From JBBPYA01 sp038200385 (lineage in GTDB: Bacteria > Actinomycetota > Actinomycetes > Mycobacteriales > Geodermatophilaceae), in the NCBI GenBank assembly GCA_038200385.1, contig JBBPYA010000169.1:1-7984 (forward strand): 7,984 nt of DNA, written 5' to 3'. A model generated the notes under the pieces. The model ran no database searches and was not told where the DNA came from. It was given only the letters and a program-made list of their open reading frames with translations. The position numbers were made by a program, and so were the translations under genes. Shown here in pieces: positions 1-6,042 of the stretch (position 1 is the stretch's first letter; each line of letters starts with the position of its first letter).

Positions 1-395
1 CGACGTACGAGGTCACGTGGTGCGGGCTCACCGAGACCGAGGCCCGCGAGAAGTACCCCAACGTCATAAAGCTGCAGATGCCGCCGGACGGCTCCGACCC
101 CGAGTCCTTCCCGTTGCCGGCCGCCGAGGGCTCGATGCTCTACGCCTTCACCCGTCCGCTGCTGTCCGGATGGTTCAAGCTCGTGATCGACGCGGACTCG
201 CGGCGGATCCTGGGTGCCCACCACGTCGGGTTCGGGGCCAAGGACGCGTTCCAGTACATCGACTACCTGATCCGCCGGCCGGAGGGCTGGACGATCGACG
301 ACATGGCAGAGCTGTCCGAGCTGTTCCTGAATCCCGAGCACTTCATCCAGCTGTCGCGGCTGCGGGCCGGCAAGCAGCACCTGGTGAACCTCTGA
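1..395 (+). CDS. xecC: 2-oxopropyl-CoM reductase, carboxylating (2-KPCC), C-terminal part
   Basis: This is the 3' end (130 residues, first full codon at 3) of a FAD-dependent pyridine nucleotide-disulfide oxidoreductase; the rest lies upstream of the window. The visible part is the C-terminal dimerisation domain. Ordinary family members such as lipoamide dehydrogenase carry a catalytic HPTxSE motif here. This protein instead has FLNPEH, with Phe at 324-326 and His at 339-341. That Phe/His pair five residues apart is the known signature of 2-ketopropyl-CoM oxidoreductase/carboxylase (Phe501/His506 in the Xanthobacter enzyme). Exactly 17 residues follow the His, as in that 523-residue enzyme. 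The stretch GAHHVGFGAKDAFQYIDYL also resembles it. The enzyme would use NADPH to cleave the thioether of 2-ketoalkyl-CoM and carboxylate the product, giving acetoacetate when the substrate is derived from propylene. It acts in the cytoplasm. The stop codon overlaps the start of the next gene. An ordinary lipoamide dehydrogenase is unlikely. Confidence 0.9.
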   Translation, partial: TYEVTWCGLTETEAREKYPNVIKLQMPPDGSDPESFPLPAAEGSMLYAFTRPLLSGWFKLVIDADSRRILGAHHVGFGAKDAFQYIDYLIRRPEGWTIDDMAELSELFLNPEHFIQLSRLRAGKQHLVNL

Positions 396-1132
396 CCCGC
401 CCGGCCGGGGTTGCCGTCGTCACCGGCGCCGGGTCCGGGATCGGGGCGGCCACCGTCGGTCGGCTGCGCGCCGAAGGACTGCGGGTCGCCGCGCTCGACG
501 TCACCGGGGGCCGGGACCCCGGGACCTGGGACGGCGGCGAGGAGCTGCTGGCCTGCGACGTCAGCGACCCGGTGGCCGTGGACGCCGCGTTCGGTGCGGT
601 GCTGGCGGTGTACGACGGGATCGACGTGCTGGTCAACAACGCCGGCATCACCGGCTCCCCCGCCGCCACCGTGCTGCACCAGACACCGGTCGAGGAGTGG
701 GACCGGGTGCATGCGGTGAACGTGCGCGGGCCGTTCCTGTGCGCCCGCGCCGTGCTCCCCGGCATGGTCGAGCGCGGCGCCGGACACATCATCACGATCG
801 CCTCGGTGGCGGGCCTGGTCGCCTTCCCGGGGCGGGCGGCGTACACCGCGTCGAAAGGGGCGGCGGTGATGCTGACCAAGTCCATCGCCGTGGACTACGC
901 GCGGTACGGCGTGCGCGCCAACGCCATCTGCCCGGGCATGGTGCACACTCCGATGACGGCATGGCGGTTGGATCAGCCGGACCTGCGCGAGCTGGTGGAA
1001 CGGCAGATCCCGCTGGGCCGGGTGGCCGACCCCGCCGAGGTTGCCGACGCGGTGGCGCTACTGGCCACCGGCCGGCTGGGGTACCTCAACGGGCACCCGC
1101 TGGTGCTCGACGGCGGTCTGAGTGCGCAGTAG
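392..1132 (+). CDS. xecD: (R)-2-hydroxypropyl-CoM dehydrogenase, SDR family
   Basis: A classical short-chain dehydrogenase of 246 residues. It oxidises the R enantiomer of 2-hydroxyalkyl-CoM to the ketone with NAD+. Visible motifs are the cofactor loop TGAGSGIG (residues 11-18), Asp36 at the end of beta-2 (NAD preference), NNAG (82-85) and the catalytic Ser138, Tyr151 and Lys155. Arg148 lies three residues before Tyr and Arg192 lies in TAWRLDQP. These align, with a constant offset of four, to Arg152 and Arg196, the CoM sulfonate-binding residues of the Xanthobacter R-enzyme (catalytic Ser142/Tyr155/Lys159). Segments such as NNAGITG, LHQTPVEEW and AFPGRAAYTASKG match the XecD type as I recall it. 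The start is unusual. Between the xecC stop and the Rossmann loop the frame has no ATG, GTG or TTG, so CTG at 392 (overlapping the xecC TGA, with GGTGA at 383-387 as a weak ribosome site) is the only candidate giving a normal N-terminus. The frame stays open upstream to 17, but that stretch is a shadow of xecC. Confidence 0.91.
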   Translation: MTRPAGVAVVTGAGSGIGAATVGRLRAEGLRVAALDVTGGRDPGTWDGGEELLACDVSDPVAVDAAFGAVLAVYDGIDVLVNNAGITGSPAATVLHQTPVEEWDRVHAVNVRGPFLCARAVLPGMVERGAGHIITIASVAGLVAFPGRAAYTASKGAAVMLTKSIAVDYARYGVRANAICPGMVHTPMTAWRLDQPDLRELVERQIPLGRVADPAEVADAVALLATGRLGYLNGHPLVLDGGLSAQ

Positions 1133-1169
1133 CCGATGCCCACCACCCCCGGCCGGGGCGCCCCCCTGG

Positions 1170-1256
1170 CCAGATACTGGCGGGTAACGGTGCAGCTGAG
1201 GGCAGGTCGGACGGGTCAGGAGGGCGCTTCGTGCACAGTTACCGGCCAGTAACAGG
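1170..1256. promoter_or_regulatory. Paired palindromic operator-like sites upstream of xecE
   Basis: The gap between xecD and xecE holds two 24-base arms in inverted orientation (1170-1193 and 1233-1256) that match at 20 of 24 positions. Each arm contains a 16-base element with its own dyad. The copy at 1238-1253 reads GTTACCGGCCAGTAAC and is self-complementary at 14 of 16 positions. The copy at 1173-1188 is GATACTGGCGGGTAAC, which keeps the GTAAC half-site but is a poorer palindrome. The two centres are 65 bases apart, about six helical turns, so two dimers could sit on the same face. The size and symmetry are typical of TetR-family operators in actinobacteria, but the regulator that would bind is not in the window. 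The arms could also pair as a long RNA stem. I see no convincing -35/-10 pair here. Confidence 0.55.
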
Positions 1257-1291
1257 AAATCGGGAGGTCGGCGCGAGGGGTGGGAGGGTCG

Positions 1292-2065
1292 ATGGCGGAC
1301 CGGCTTGAGGGCAAGGTGGCGGTCGTGACCGGCGGGGGGTCGGGCATCGGGCGCGCCGCGGCCGCCCTCTTCGCCCTGGAGGGCGCCGCGGTGGCGGTGC
1401 TCGACCGGGTCCCGGAGGCCGCCGCGCAGACCGTGGAGCAGATCACCGGGGCCGGCGGTCGGGCCGTCGCGGTGACGGTGGACATCGTCATGGCGGCGGA
1501 CGTGCAGTCGGCGTTCGAGCGCGTCGCCGCCGAGCTCGGGCCGGTGTCGGTGCTCTACAACAACGCCGGGGTAAACAGCAGCGGCTCCGTCCTGGACTCC
1601 ACCGAGCAGGACTGGGACCGGTGCATGGCGGTCAATGTGAAGGGCACCTATCTCTGCGCTGCCGCGGCCGCACGGTCGATGGCGGGCAACGGCGGTGGCT
1701 CGATCGTCAACCAGGGCTCGGTGGCAGCGCTGGTCGGCGTGCCGAACTTCGCGGCGTACTGCGCCTCCAAGGGAGCCGTCGTGGCCCTGACCCGGTCGAT
1801 GGCCGTCGACCTGGCCCCCCACGGGATCCGGGTCAACGTGATCTGCCCGGGGACGGTCTACACGCCCCTGATGCGCCCCATGCTGACCGCGCGTGGCGGC
1901 GGGGACGAGGAGAAGGGGCTGGCCATGACCGTGGCGAAGTACCCGATCGGGCGGCTGGGCACTCCGGAGGACATCGCTCGGGTGGCGCTGTTCCTGGCCA
2001 GCGACGAGGCGGCGTTCATGACCGGATCCGTGGTGACCCCCGACGGCGGCATGACCGCGCAGTAG
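1292..2065 (+). CDS. xecE: Probable (S)-2-hydroxypropyl-CoM dehydrogenase, SDR family
   Basis: A classical SDR of 257 residues, the likely partner of XecD for the S enantiomer of 2-hydroxyalkyl-CoM. Motifs: TGGGSGIG (13-20), Asp38 (NAD preference), NNAG (90-93) and catalytic Ser143, Tyr156 and Lys160, the same numbers as I recall for the Xanthobacter S-enzyme. Further resemblance lies in GSVAALVG, AAYCASKGA, ICPGTV, AKYPIGRLGTPEDIA and the C-terminal DGGMTAQ. One key difference is seen. The S-enzyme binds the CoM sulfonate with Arg211 and Lys214. Here Lys216 is kept, but the position three residues earlier is Thr213. Arg195, Arg201 or Lys208 might compensate, or the substrate may differ. ATG at 1292 is chosen because GGGAGG (1282-1287) precedes it and the N-terminus then has normal SDR length; GTG at 1280 would add four residues. 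It follows xecD after 159 bases containing the operator-like sites and may therefore have its own control. A general SDR with another alcohol substrate remains possible. Confidence 0.78.
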   Translation: MADRLEGKVAVVTGGGSGIGRAAAALFALEGAAVAVLDRVPEAAAQTVEQITGAGGRAVAVTVDIVMAADVQSAFERVAAELGPVSVLYNNAGVNSSGSVLDSTEQDWDRCMAVNVKGTYLCAAAAARSMAGNGGGSIVNQGSVAALVGVPNFAAYCASKGAVVALTRSMAVDLAPHGIRVNVICPGTVYTPLMRPMLTARGGGDEEKGLAMTVAKYPIGRLGTPEDIARVALFLASDEAAFMTGSVVTPDGGMTAQ

Positions 2066-2140
2066 CGCCGCGGCGCACCCGCTCCGGTTGCTCTGGTCCC
2101 CCGAGGGTGACTTTCCCGCACTCACTGCCGCATCTGGGGC

Positions 2141-2146
2141 TAGTCT
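2141..2146 (+). promoter_or_regulatory. Candidate -10 box upstream of the PucR regulator
   Basis: TAGTCT fits the actinobacterial TANNNT -10 pattern and lies about 47 bases before the chosen GTG start of the regulator, in the 127-base gap after xecE. No good -35 box is present at the usual distance, so this is a weak prediction. The rest of the gap (2066-2192) shows only a short GGGCG/CGCCC stem around 2153-2169 and no clear terminator after xecE. Confidence 0.25.
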
Positions 2147-2192
2147 GCGCCCGGGCGTGCGGTGCGCCCCTAGCGGACTCCCCGACGAATTG

Positions 2193-3998
2193 GTGACCTC
2201 GTTGCCTAGGCGAACCGGCGTACGCGCCCCGGCCCCGGCACTGCTGCGCGAGCAGCTGACGAACATGCGGGCCCTGCTCGTGCTATCCATCCTGCTCACC
2301 GAGAGCGCCGACGAGGACCAGATCCTGCGGCTGGCCGGGTCCTGCGCCCCCTCCCTGGGCAACTGGCGGGTGATCGGCTTCGCATTCACCGGGAGCGACT
2401 GGCGACCGAGCCCGGACAGCGACCTGGACCGGCTGCCCGAGGAGGTCGAAGCCGAACTGCGCGGCCTCGGCGGGGTGGGCGGCGCACTGACCGCGCTGCC
2501 GGGCGGGTGGGTGTGGGCCTATCCACTGCGCAGCGTCGGCGGCCGGCTCGGGTACCTGATCGCGGGCGCGCAGGAACCGCCTTCCCCGGACGAGCAGTTC
2601 CTGATCCAGGTGGTGGCCCAGCAGACCGGCGTCGCGGTGTCCAACGCCCGCCTGCACCAGAGTGAGCGGGCCGCCTCCGAAGCGCTGGGAGCGGCCAACG
2701 CCGCACTGAGCGACAACGTGGAGACGCTGCGGCGCGGCATGATGATCCACGAACGGCTGACCGAGGTGGCCGCCTCCGGGGAGGGCGCGGCCGGGATCGC
2801 GGACGCCCTGCACGCCCTCACCGGGCTGCCGGTGTCCATCGAGGACCGCTACGGGAACCTGCGCGCCTGGGCCGGGCCGGGCCGCCCCGAGCCGTACCGC
2901 AAGCCGAGGCAGGACCGCCGCGACGACCTGCTGCGCCGGCTGCGGCTGGAGGGACGGTCCCTGCGGGAGGGAGACCGGGTACACGCGCTGGCCTCGCCGC
3001 GCCCCGACGTGCTCGGCGTGGTCAGCCTGATCGATCCCGACCAGCGCAGCGACCCGGCCGACATCATGGCCCTCGAGCACGGCGCGACCGTGCTGGCCGT
3101 GGAACTGGCGCGGCTGCGGGGGCTGGCCGACGCCGAGCTGCGGCTGCGCCGTGACCTGCTGCACGACCTGCTCGCGGGCACCGACAACGAGGGCGCCTAC
3201 ATCCGCGCCGACGCGCTGGGCTACGACCTCGGTCGGCCGCACCGGGTCGTGCTGCTGATGCACTCCGGCGGGCGGGCCGGGGAGGGCAACGAGGACAGCT
3301 TCCTGCACGCGGTCCGTCGCGCCGCCCGCGAACTGCGGCTGCCCGCCCTGCTCGGGACCGCCTCCGGCGCGGTGATCGCGCTCGTCGCGGGCGATGCGGA
3401 CTGGGAGTGCCTGCGCCAGACCGCGTTGCGCGAGCACGGCGGCGGCCGCTGCCGGATGGGGGTCGGCGATCTCTACCCGCGCCCGAGCGACCTGCCGCGC
3501 TCCCTCCGGGAGGCGCAGCTGGCGCTGCGGCTGCAGCAGGAGGGCGGTGTCGCCGACCAGGCCAGCGTGTACGCCGAACTCGGTGTGTTCCGGATGTTCG
3601 CGAGCCTGCCCGACCTCGGCGATGTGGAGAACTTCGCCACCCGCTGGCTGCAGCCGCTGATCTCCTACGACGCCACCAAGCGCACCGACCTGGTGAAGAC
3701 GCTGGCGCAGTACCTCGAGCACGGCGGCAGGTACGAGAGCACCGCCACCGCGCTGTCCATCCACCGCAGCACCCTGAAGTACCGCCTGCAGCGCATCCGC
3801 GAACTCACCGGCTACGACCTCGGCGACCCCGAGACGCACTTCAACCTGCAACTGGCGACCAGGGCCTGGACCACGGTGGGCGTGCTGGGCGGCGGGACGG
3901 GGCGGGGCCGGGTAGGGCTCGGGCCCGCGACTAACTCACCACGCGACTCGGCCGGGCCGGAATCCGGACCGGTGGTTCGCCCCGCCAGGACGGTGTAG
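2193..3998 (+). CDS. PucR-family transcriptional regulator with N-terminal GAF domain
   Basis: A regulator of about 601 residues. The N-terminal part (about 25-155) looks like a GAF sensor, starting with the helix LREQLTNMRALLVLSILLT and ending with FLIQVVAQQTGVAVSNARL. A helical linker and a second ligand-binding-like region (about 185-300) follow, then a GGDEF-like CdaR/PucR middle region (about 319-440). The C-terminal helix-turn-helix of the PucR type is at about 500-558, with the recognition segment SIHRSTLKYRLQRIREL and the family ending DLGDPETHFNLQLATRAW. About 42 residues rich in Gly, Pro and Arg trail after the domain, which is unusual. Start choice is uncertain. GTG 2193 keeps the whole first helix, ATG 2265 would cut into it, and TTG 2190 and TTG 2088 are also in frame; none has a strong ribosome site. 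It sits 32 bases before the E1-alpha gene in the same direction and probably senses a pathway metabolite to control that operon, but its ligand cannot be read from the sequence. Confidence 0.87.
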   Translation: MTSLPRRTGVRAPAPALLREQLTNMRALLVLSILLTESADEDQILRLAGSCAPSLGNWRVIGFAFTGSDWRPSPDSDLDRLPEEVEAELRGLGGVGGALTALPGGWVWAYPLRSVGGRLGYLIAGAQEPPSPDEQFLIQVVAQQTGVAVSNARLHQSERAASEALGAANAALSDNVETLRRGMMIHERLTEVAASGEGAAGIADALHALTGLPVSIEDRYGNLRAWAGPGRPEPYRKPRQDRRDDLLRRLRLEGRSLREGDRVHALASPRPDVLGVVSLIDPDQRSDPADIMALEHGATVLAVELARLRGLADAELRLRRDLLHDLLAGTDNEGAYIRADALGYDLGRPHRVVLLMHSGGRAGEGNEDSFLHAVRRAARELRLPALLGTASGAVIALVAGDADWECLRQTALREHGGGRCRMGVGDLYPRPSDLPRSLREAQLALRLQQEGGVADQASVYAELGVFRMFASLPDLGDVENFATRWLQPLISYDATKRTDLVKTLAQYLEHGGRYESTATALSIHRSTLKYRLQRIRELTGYDLGDPETHFNLQLATRAWTTVGVLGGGTGRGRVGLGPATNSPRDSAGPESGPVVRPARTV

Positions 3999-4016
3999 CG
4001 GCCCGCCGGCCGTCCG

Positions 4017-4022
4017 TACCGT
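4017..4022 (+). promoter_or_regulatory. Candidate -10 box for a leaderless E1-alpha transcript
   Basis: TACCGT fits TANNNT, and eight bases separate it from the GTG start at 4031. No Shine-Dalgarno-like sequence precedes that GTG. This arrangement is the usual one for leaderless transcripts in actinobacteria, where transcription starts on the first base of the start codon. There is no recognisable -35 box. It would give the E1/xecA operon a promoter of its own inside the 32-base gap after the regulator gene. Confidence 0.35.
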
Positions 4023-4030
4023 CCGCTCTT

Positions 4031-5032
4031 GTGCCTGCGGCCAGCCTCGACCTCGACCCGCTGGCCACCGCGCTGGGCCGGCACCGGCAGATGCTCGTGA
4101 TCCGCCGGTTCCTGGAGAAGGTGGATTCGCTGTACCGGCAGGGCAAGGTGCACGGACCCGCGCACCTCGGGCTCGGCCAGGAGGCGATCGCGGTCGGGGC
4201 GGCGTCGGTGCTGCGGCCGGACGACCACTCGATCGGGACCTACCGCGGGCACGCGCACGCCCTGGCCCGCGGCGCGGACCAGCGCGCGATCCTGGCCGAG
4301 CTGCTGGGCCGCGACGGCGGGATCTGTGCCGGCAAGGGCGGCTCGATGCACATCACGAGCGTCGAGCACGGCTACTACGGCTCGTACGCGATCGTCGGTG
4401 CGCACCTGCCGATCGCGGTCGGAATGGCCTGGGCCAGCCGGGTCCGGCGTACCGGGCAGGTGACGGTCTGCTTCTTCGGTGACGGCGCGGTCAACATCGG
4501 CGCGTTCCACGAGGCGGTCAACCTCGCCGCGCTCTGGTCGCTGCCGGTGGTGTTCGTCTGCGAGAACAACCAGTACATGGAGTACAGCCCGATCTCGGCG
4601 ATGATCCCGGTGGAACGCCCCGCGGCCAGCCGCGCCTCGGCGTACGGACTGGACCCGATCGTCGTGGACGGCAACGACGTCGAGGCGGTCCGCGACGTTG
4701 TCGGTGCCGCCGTCGAGGCCGCCCGGCGGGGGGACGGCCCCGCGCTCATCGAGGCCGACACCTACCGGCTCAAGGGTCACTCGGCGGCCGATGCCGGCAG
4801 CTACCGCCCGGCCGATGAGGTCCAGCGCTGGCTGGCCCGGGACCCGTTGACCCGCCAGCTGGCCGCGCTGGTGGAGCAGGGACACGACGAGTCCGAGCTG
4901 ATCTCGATGGACACCGCGATCCGGATCTCGGTGTCGGGGCTGGCCGACCGGGTGCTCGCCGGCGGTCCCCCGGACCCCGCGACGGTCTGGACCGACGTCT
5001 GGGCCGACGGAGGCTCGCAGTGGCGGAACTGA
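4031..5032 (+). CDS. Thiamine-diphosphate dehydrogenase E1 component, alpha subunit
   Basis: A 333-residue alpha subunit of a heterotetrameric E1 enzyme of the acetoin / pyruvate / branched-chain 2-oxoacid dehydrogenase family. With the beta subunit it would decarboxylate a 2-oxoacid, or cleave an acyloin such as acetoin, on thiamine diphosphate and pass the acyl or aldehyde unit to a lipoyl E2. Motifs: HLGLGQEAIAVG (45-56), TYRGHAHAL (70-78), the KGGSMH loop (102-107), and the thiamine-binding motif from GDG (150-152) to NN (179-180), followed by YRLKGHSAAD near 262-271. The length is normal for the acetoin-type E1-alpha. The GTG start has no ribosome site, so translation may be leaderless. 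It overlaps the beta gene by 13 bases. Sequence alone does not distinguish acetoin from a 2-oxoacid as substrate. No E2 or E3 gene is in the window. Confidence 0.9.
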   Translation: MPAASLDLDPLATALGRHRQMLVIRRFLEKVDSLYRQGKVHGPAHLGLGQEAIAVGAASVLRPDDHSIGTYRGHAHALARGADQRAILAELLGRDGGICAGKGGSMHITSVEHGYYGSYAIVGAHLPIAVGMAWASRVRRTGQVTVCFFGDGAVNIGAFHEAVNLAALWSLPVVFVCENNQYMEYSPISAMIPVERPAASRASAYGLDPIVVDGNDVEAVRDVVGAAVEAARRGDGPALIEADTYRLKGHSAADAGSYRPADEVQRWLARDPLTRQLAALVEQGHDESELISMDTAIRISVSGLADRVLAGGPPDPATVWTDVWADGGSQWRN

Positions 5033-6042
5033 CTTTCCGCTCCGCGGTGCAGGCGACGCTGGCGCAGGAGATGGCCCGCGACGAGCGGGTGACGCTGCTC
5101 GGGGAGGACATCACCTCGGGCGGGGTGTTCAAGACCACGACCGGCCTGCTGGACCGCTTTGGACCGGACCGGGTATGGGACACCCCGATCTCCGAACAGG
5201 CGATCGTCGGCGCCGCGATGGGCGCGGCGATGATGGGTCTGCGACCGGTCGCCGAGATCATGTTTGCCGACTTCTACGCCGTGTGCTGGGACCTCGTGGT
5301 CAACGAGATCGCCAAGACGAGGTACATGACCGGCGGGCAGGTTAGCCTGCCGCTGGTGCTGCGCGGCGCCAGCGGGTTCGGCAGCCTCGGCTTCGGCAGC
5401 CAGCACGGTCAGTCGGTGGAGAACTGGGCGATGTGCGTGCCCGGGTTGAAGATCGTCTCGCCGAGCACGCCCGCGGAGATGGCCGGGCTGCTGGCGGCGG
5501 CGATCCGCTGCGACGACCCGGTGCTGGTCTTTGAGCACAAGGCGCTGTACGGCGCCAAGCAGGACGTCGGCGACGGGGAACACCTGCTGCCCCTGGGACA
5601 GGCCAGGGTGGTGCGCGAGGGATCCGACGTCACCCTGGTCGGCTTGTCCATCACGGTGCGGTACTGCGAGCAGGCCGCGCTGCGGCTGGCCGAGGAGGGC
5701 ATCAGCGCCGAGGTCCTCGACCTGCGCAGCCTGGTTCCGTTGGACGCCCGGGCGGTGCTGGACTCGGTGGGCCGGACGGGGCGGCTGGTCATCGTGGAGG
5801 AGAACCCGGGACAGCTCGGCTGGGGCGCCGCGATCGCCGCGATCGCCGCCGAGGAGGCCTTCGACGACCTGATCGCCCCCGTCACGCGGGTCAGCGGCGG
5901 CAACGTCCCGTGGCCGGTGGCCCGGGAGTTGGAAGCAGTGGTGGACGTGAGCCCCGAGCAGGTGGTGTCCGCCGTACGAGCCCTCACCAAACGCGCCACA
6001 TCCGGTGCACGGAAAGGAGATCGACATGCAGATCAGAGGTGA
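5020..6042 (+). CDS. Thiamine-diphosphate dehydrogenase E1 component, beta subunit
   Basis: A 340-residue beta subunit that pairs with the preceding alpha subunit. The N-terminal transketolase-type pyrimidine-binding domain (about 4-175) carries LLGEDI (26-31) and DTPISEQAIVG, with Glu59 as the conserved residue that activates thiamine diphosphate. It also has GSQHGQSVE around His129. The C-terminal transketolase domain (about 190-320) carries EVLDLRSLVPLDARAV and VEENPGQLGWGAAIA. Start at GTG 5020 with GGAGG at 5009-5013, inside the end of the alpha gene, so the two subunits are translationally coupled. The last 15 or so residues are basic, run past the usual end of the family and overlap xecA by 17 bases, including its ribosome site. 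The likely role is E1 of an acetoin- or 2-oxoacid-dehydrogenase-like complex serving the epoxide pathway; the substrate is unknown. Confidence 0.9.
   Translation: MAELTFRSAVQATLAQEMARDERVTLLGEDITSGGVFKTTTGLLDRFGPDRVWDTPISEQAIVGAAMGAAMMGLRPVAEIMFADFYAVCWDLVVNEIAKTRYMTGGQVSLPLVLRGASGFGSLGFGSQHGQSVENWAMCVPGLKIVSPSTPAEMAGLLAAAIRCDDPVLVFEHKALYGAKQDVGDGEHLLPLGQARVVREGSDVTLVGLSITVRYCEQAALRLAEEGISAEVLDLRSLVPLDARAVLDSVGRTGRLVIVEENPGQLGWGAAIAAIAAEEAFDDLIAPVTRVSGGNVPWPVARELEAVVDVSPEQVVSAVRALTKRATSGARKGDRHADQR
6013..6020 (+). promoter_or_regulatory. xecA: Ribosome binding site of xecA
   Basis: AAAGGAGA lies five bases before ATG 6026 and is the clearest Shine-Dalgarno in the window. It decides the start of xecA at 6026 rather than at the in-frame GTG 6005, and it is embedded in the coding end of the E1-beta gene. 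Confidence 0.8.

Noticed and set aside
17..391. N-terminal extension of the xecD frame upstream of 392
   Set aside because: It overlaps the identified xecC tail in another frame, and its translation has no SDR-like or other recognisable sequence.
1..395. Lipoamide dehydrogenase (E3) partner for the E1 pair
   Set aside because: The essential His-Glu pair is replaced by Phe-His, the 2-KPCC signature, so it should not oxidise dihydrolipoamide in the usual way.
4031..6042. Sulfopyruvate decarboxylase (ComDE) for CoM biosynthesis
   Set aside because: ComDE is also a two-subunit thiamine enzyme, but its subunits are much shorter and of another architecture. The motifs here are those of the acetoin/2-oxoacid dehydrogenase E1 family.
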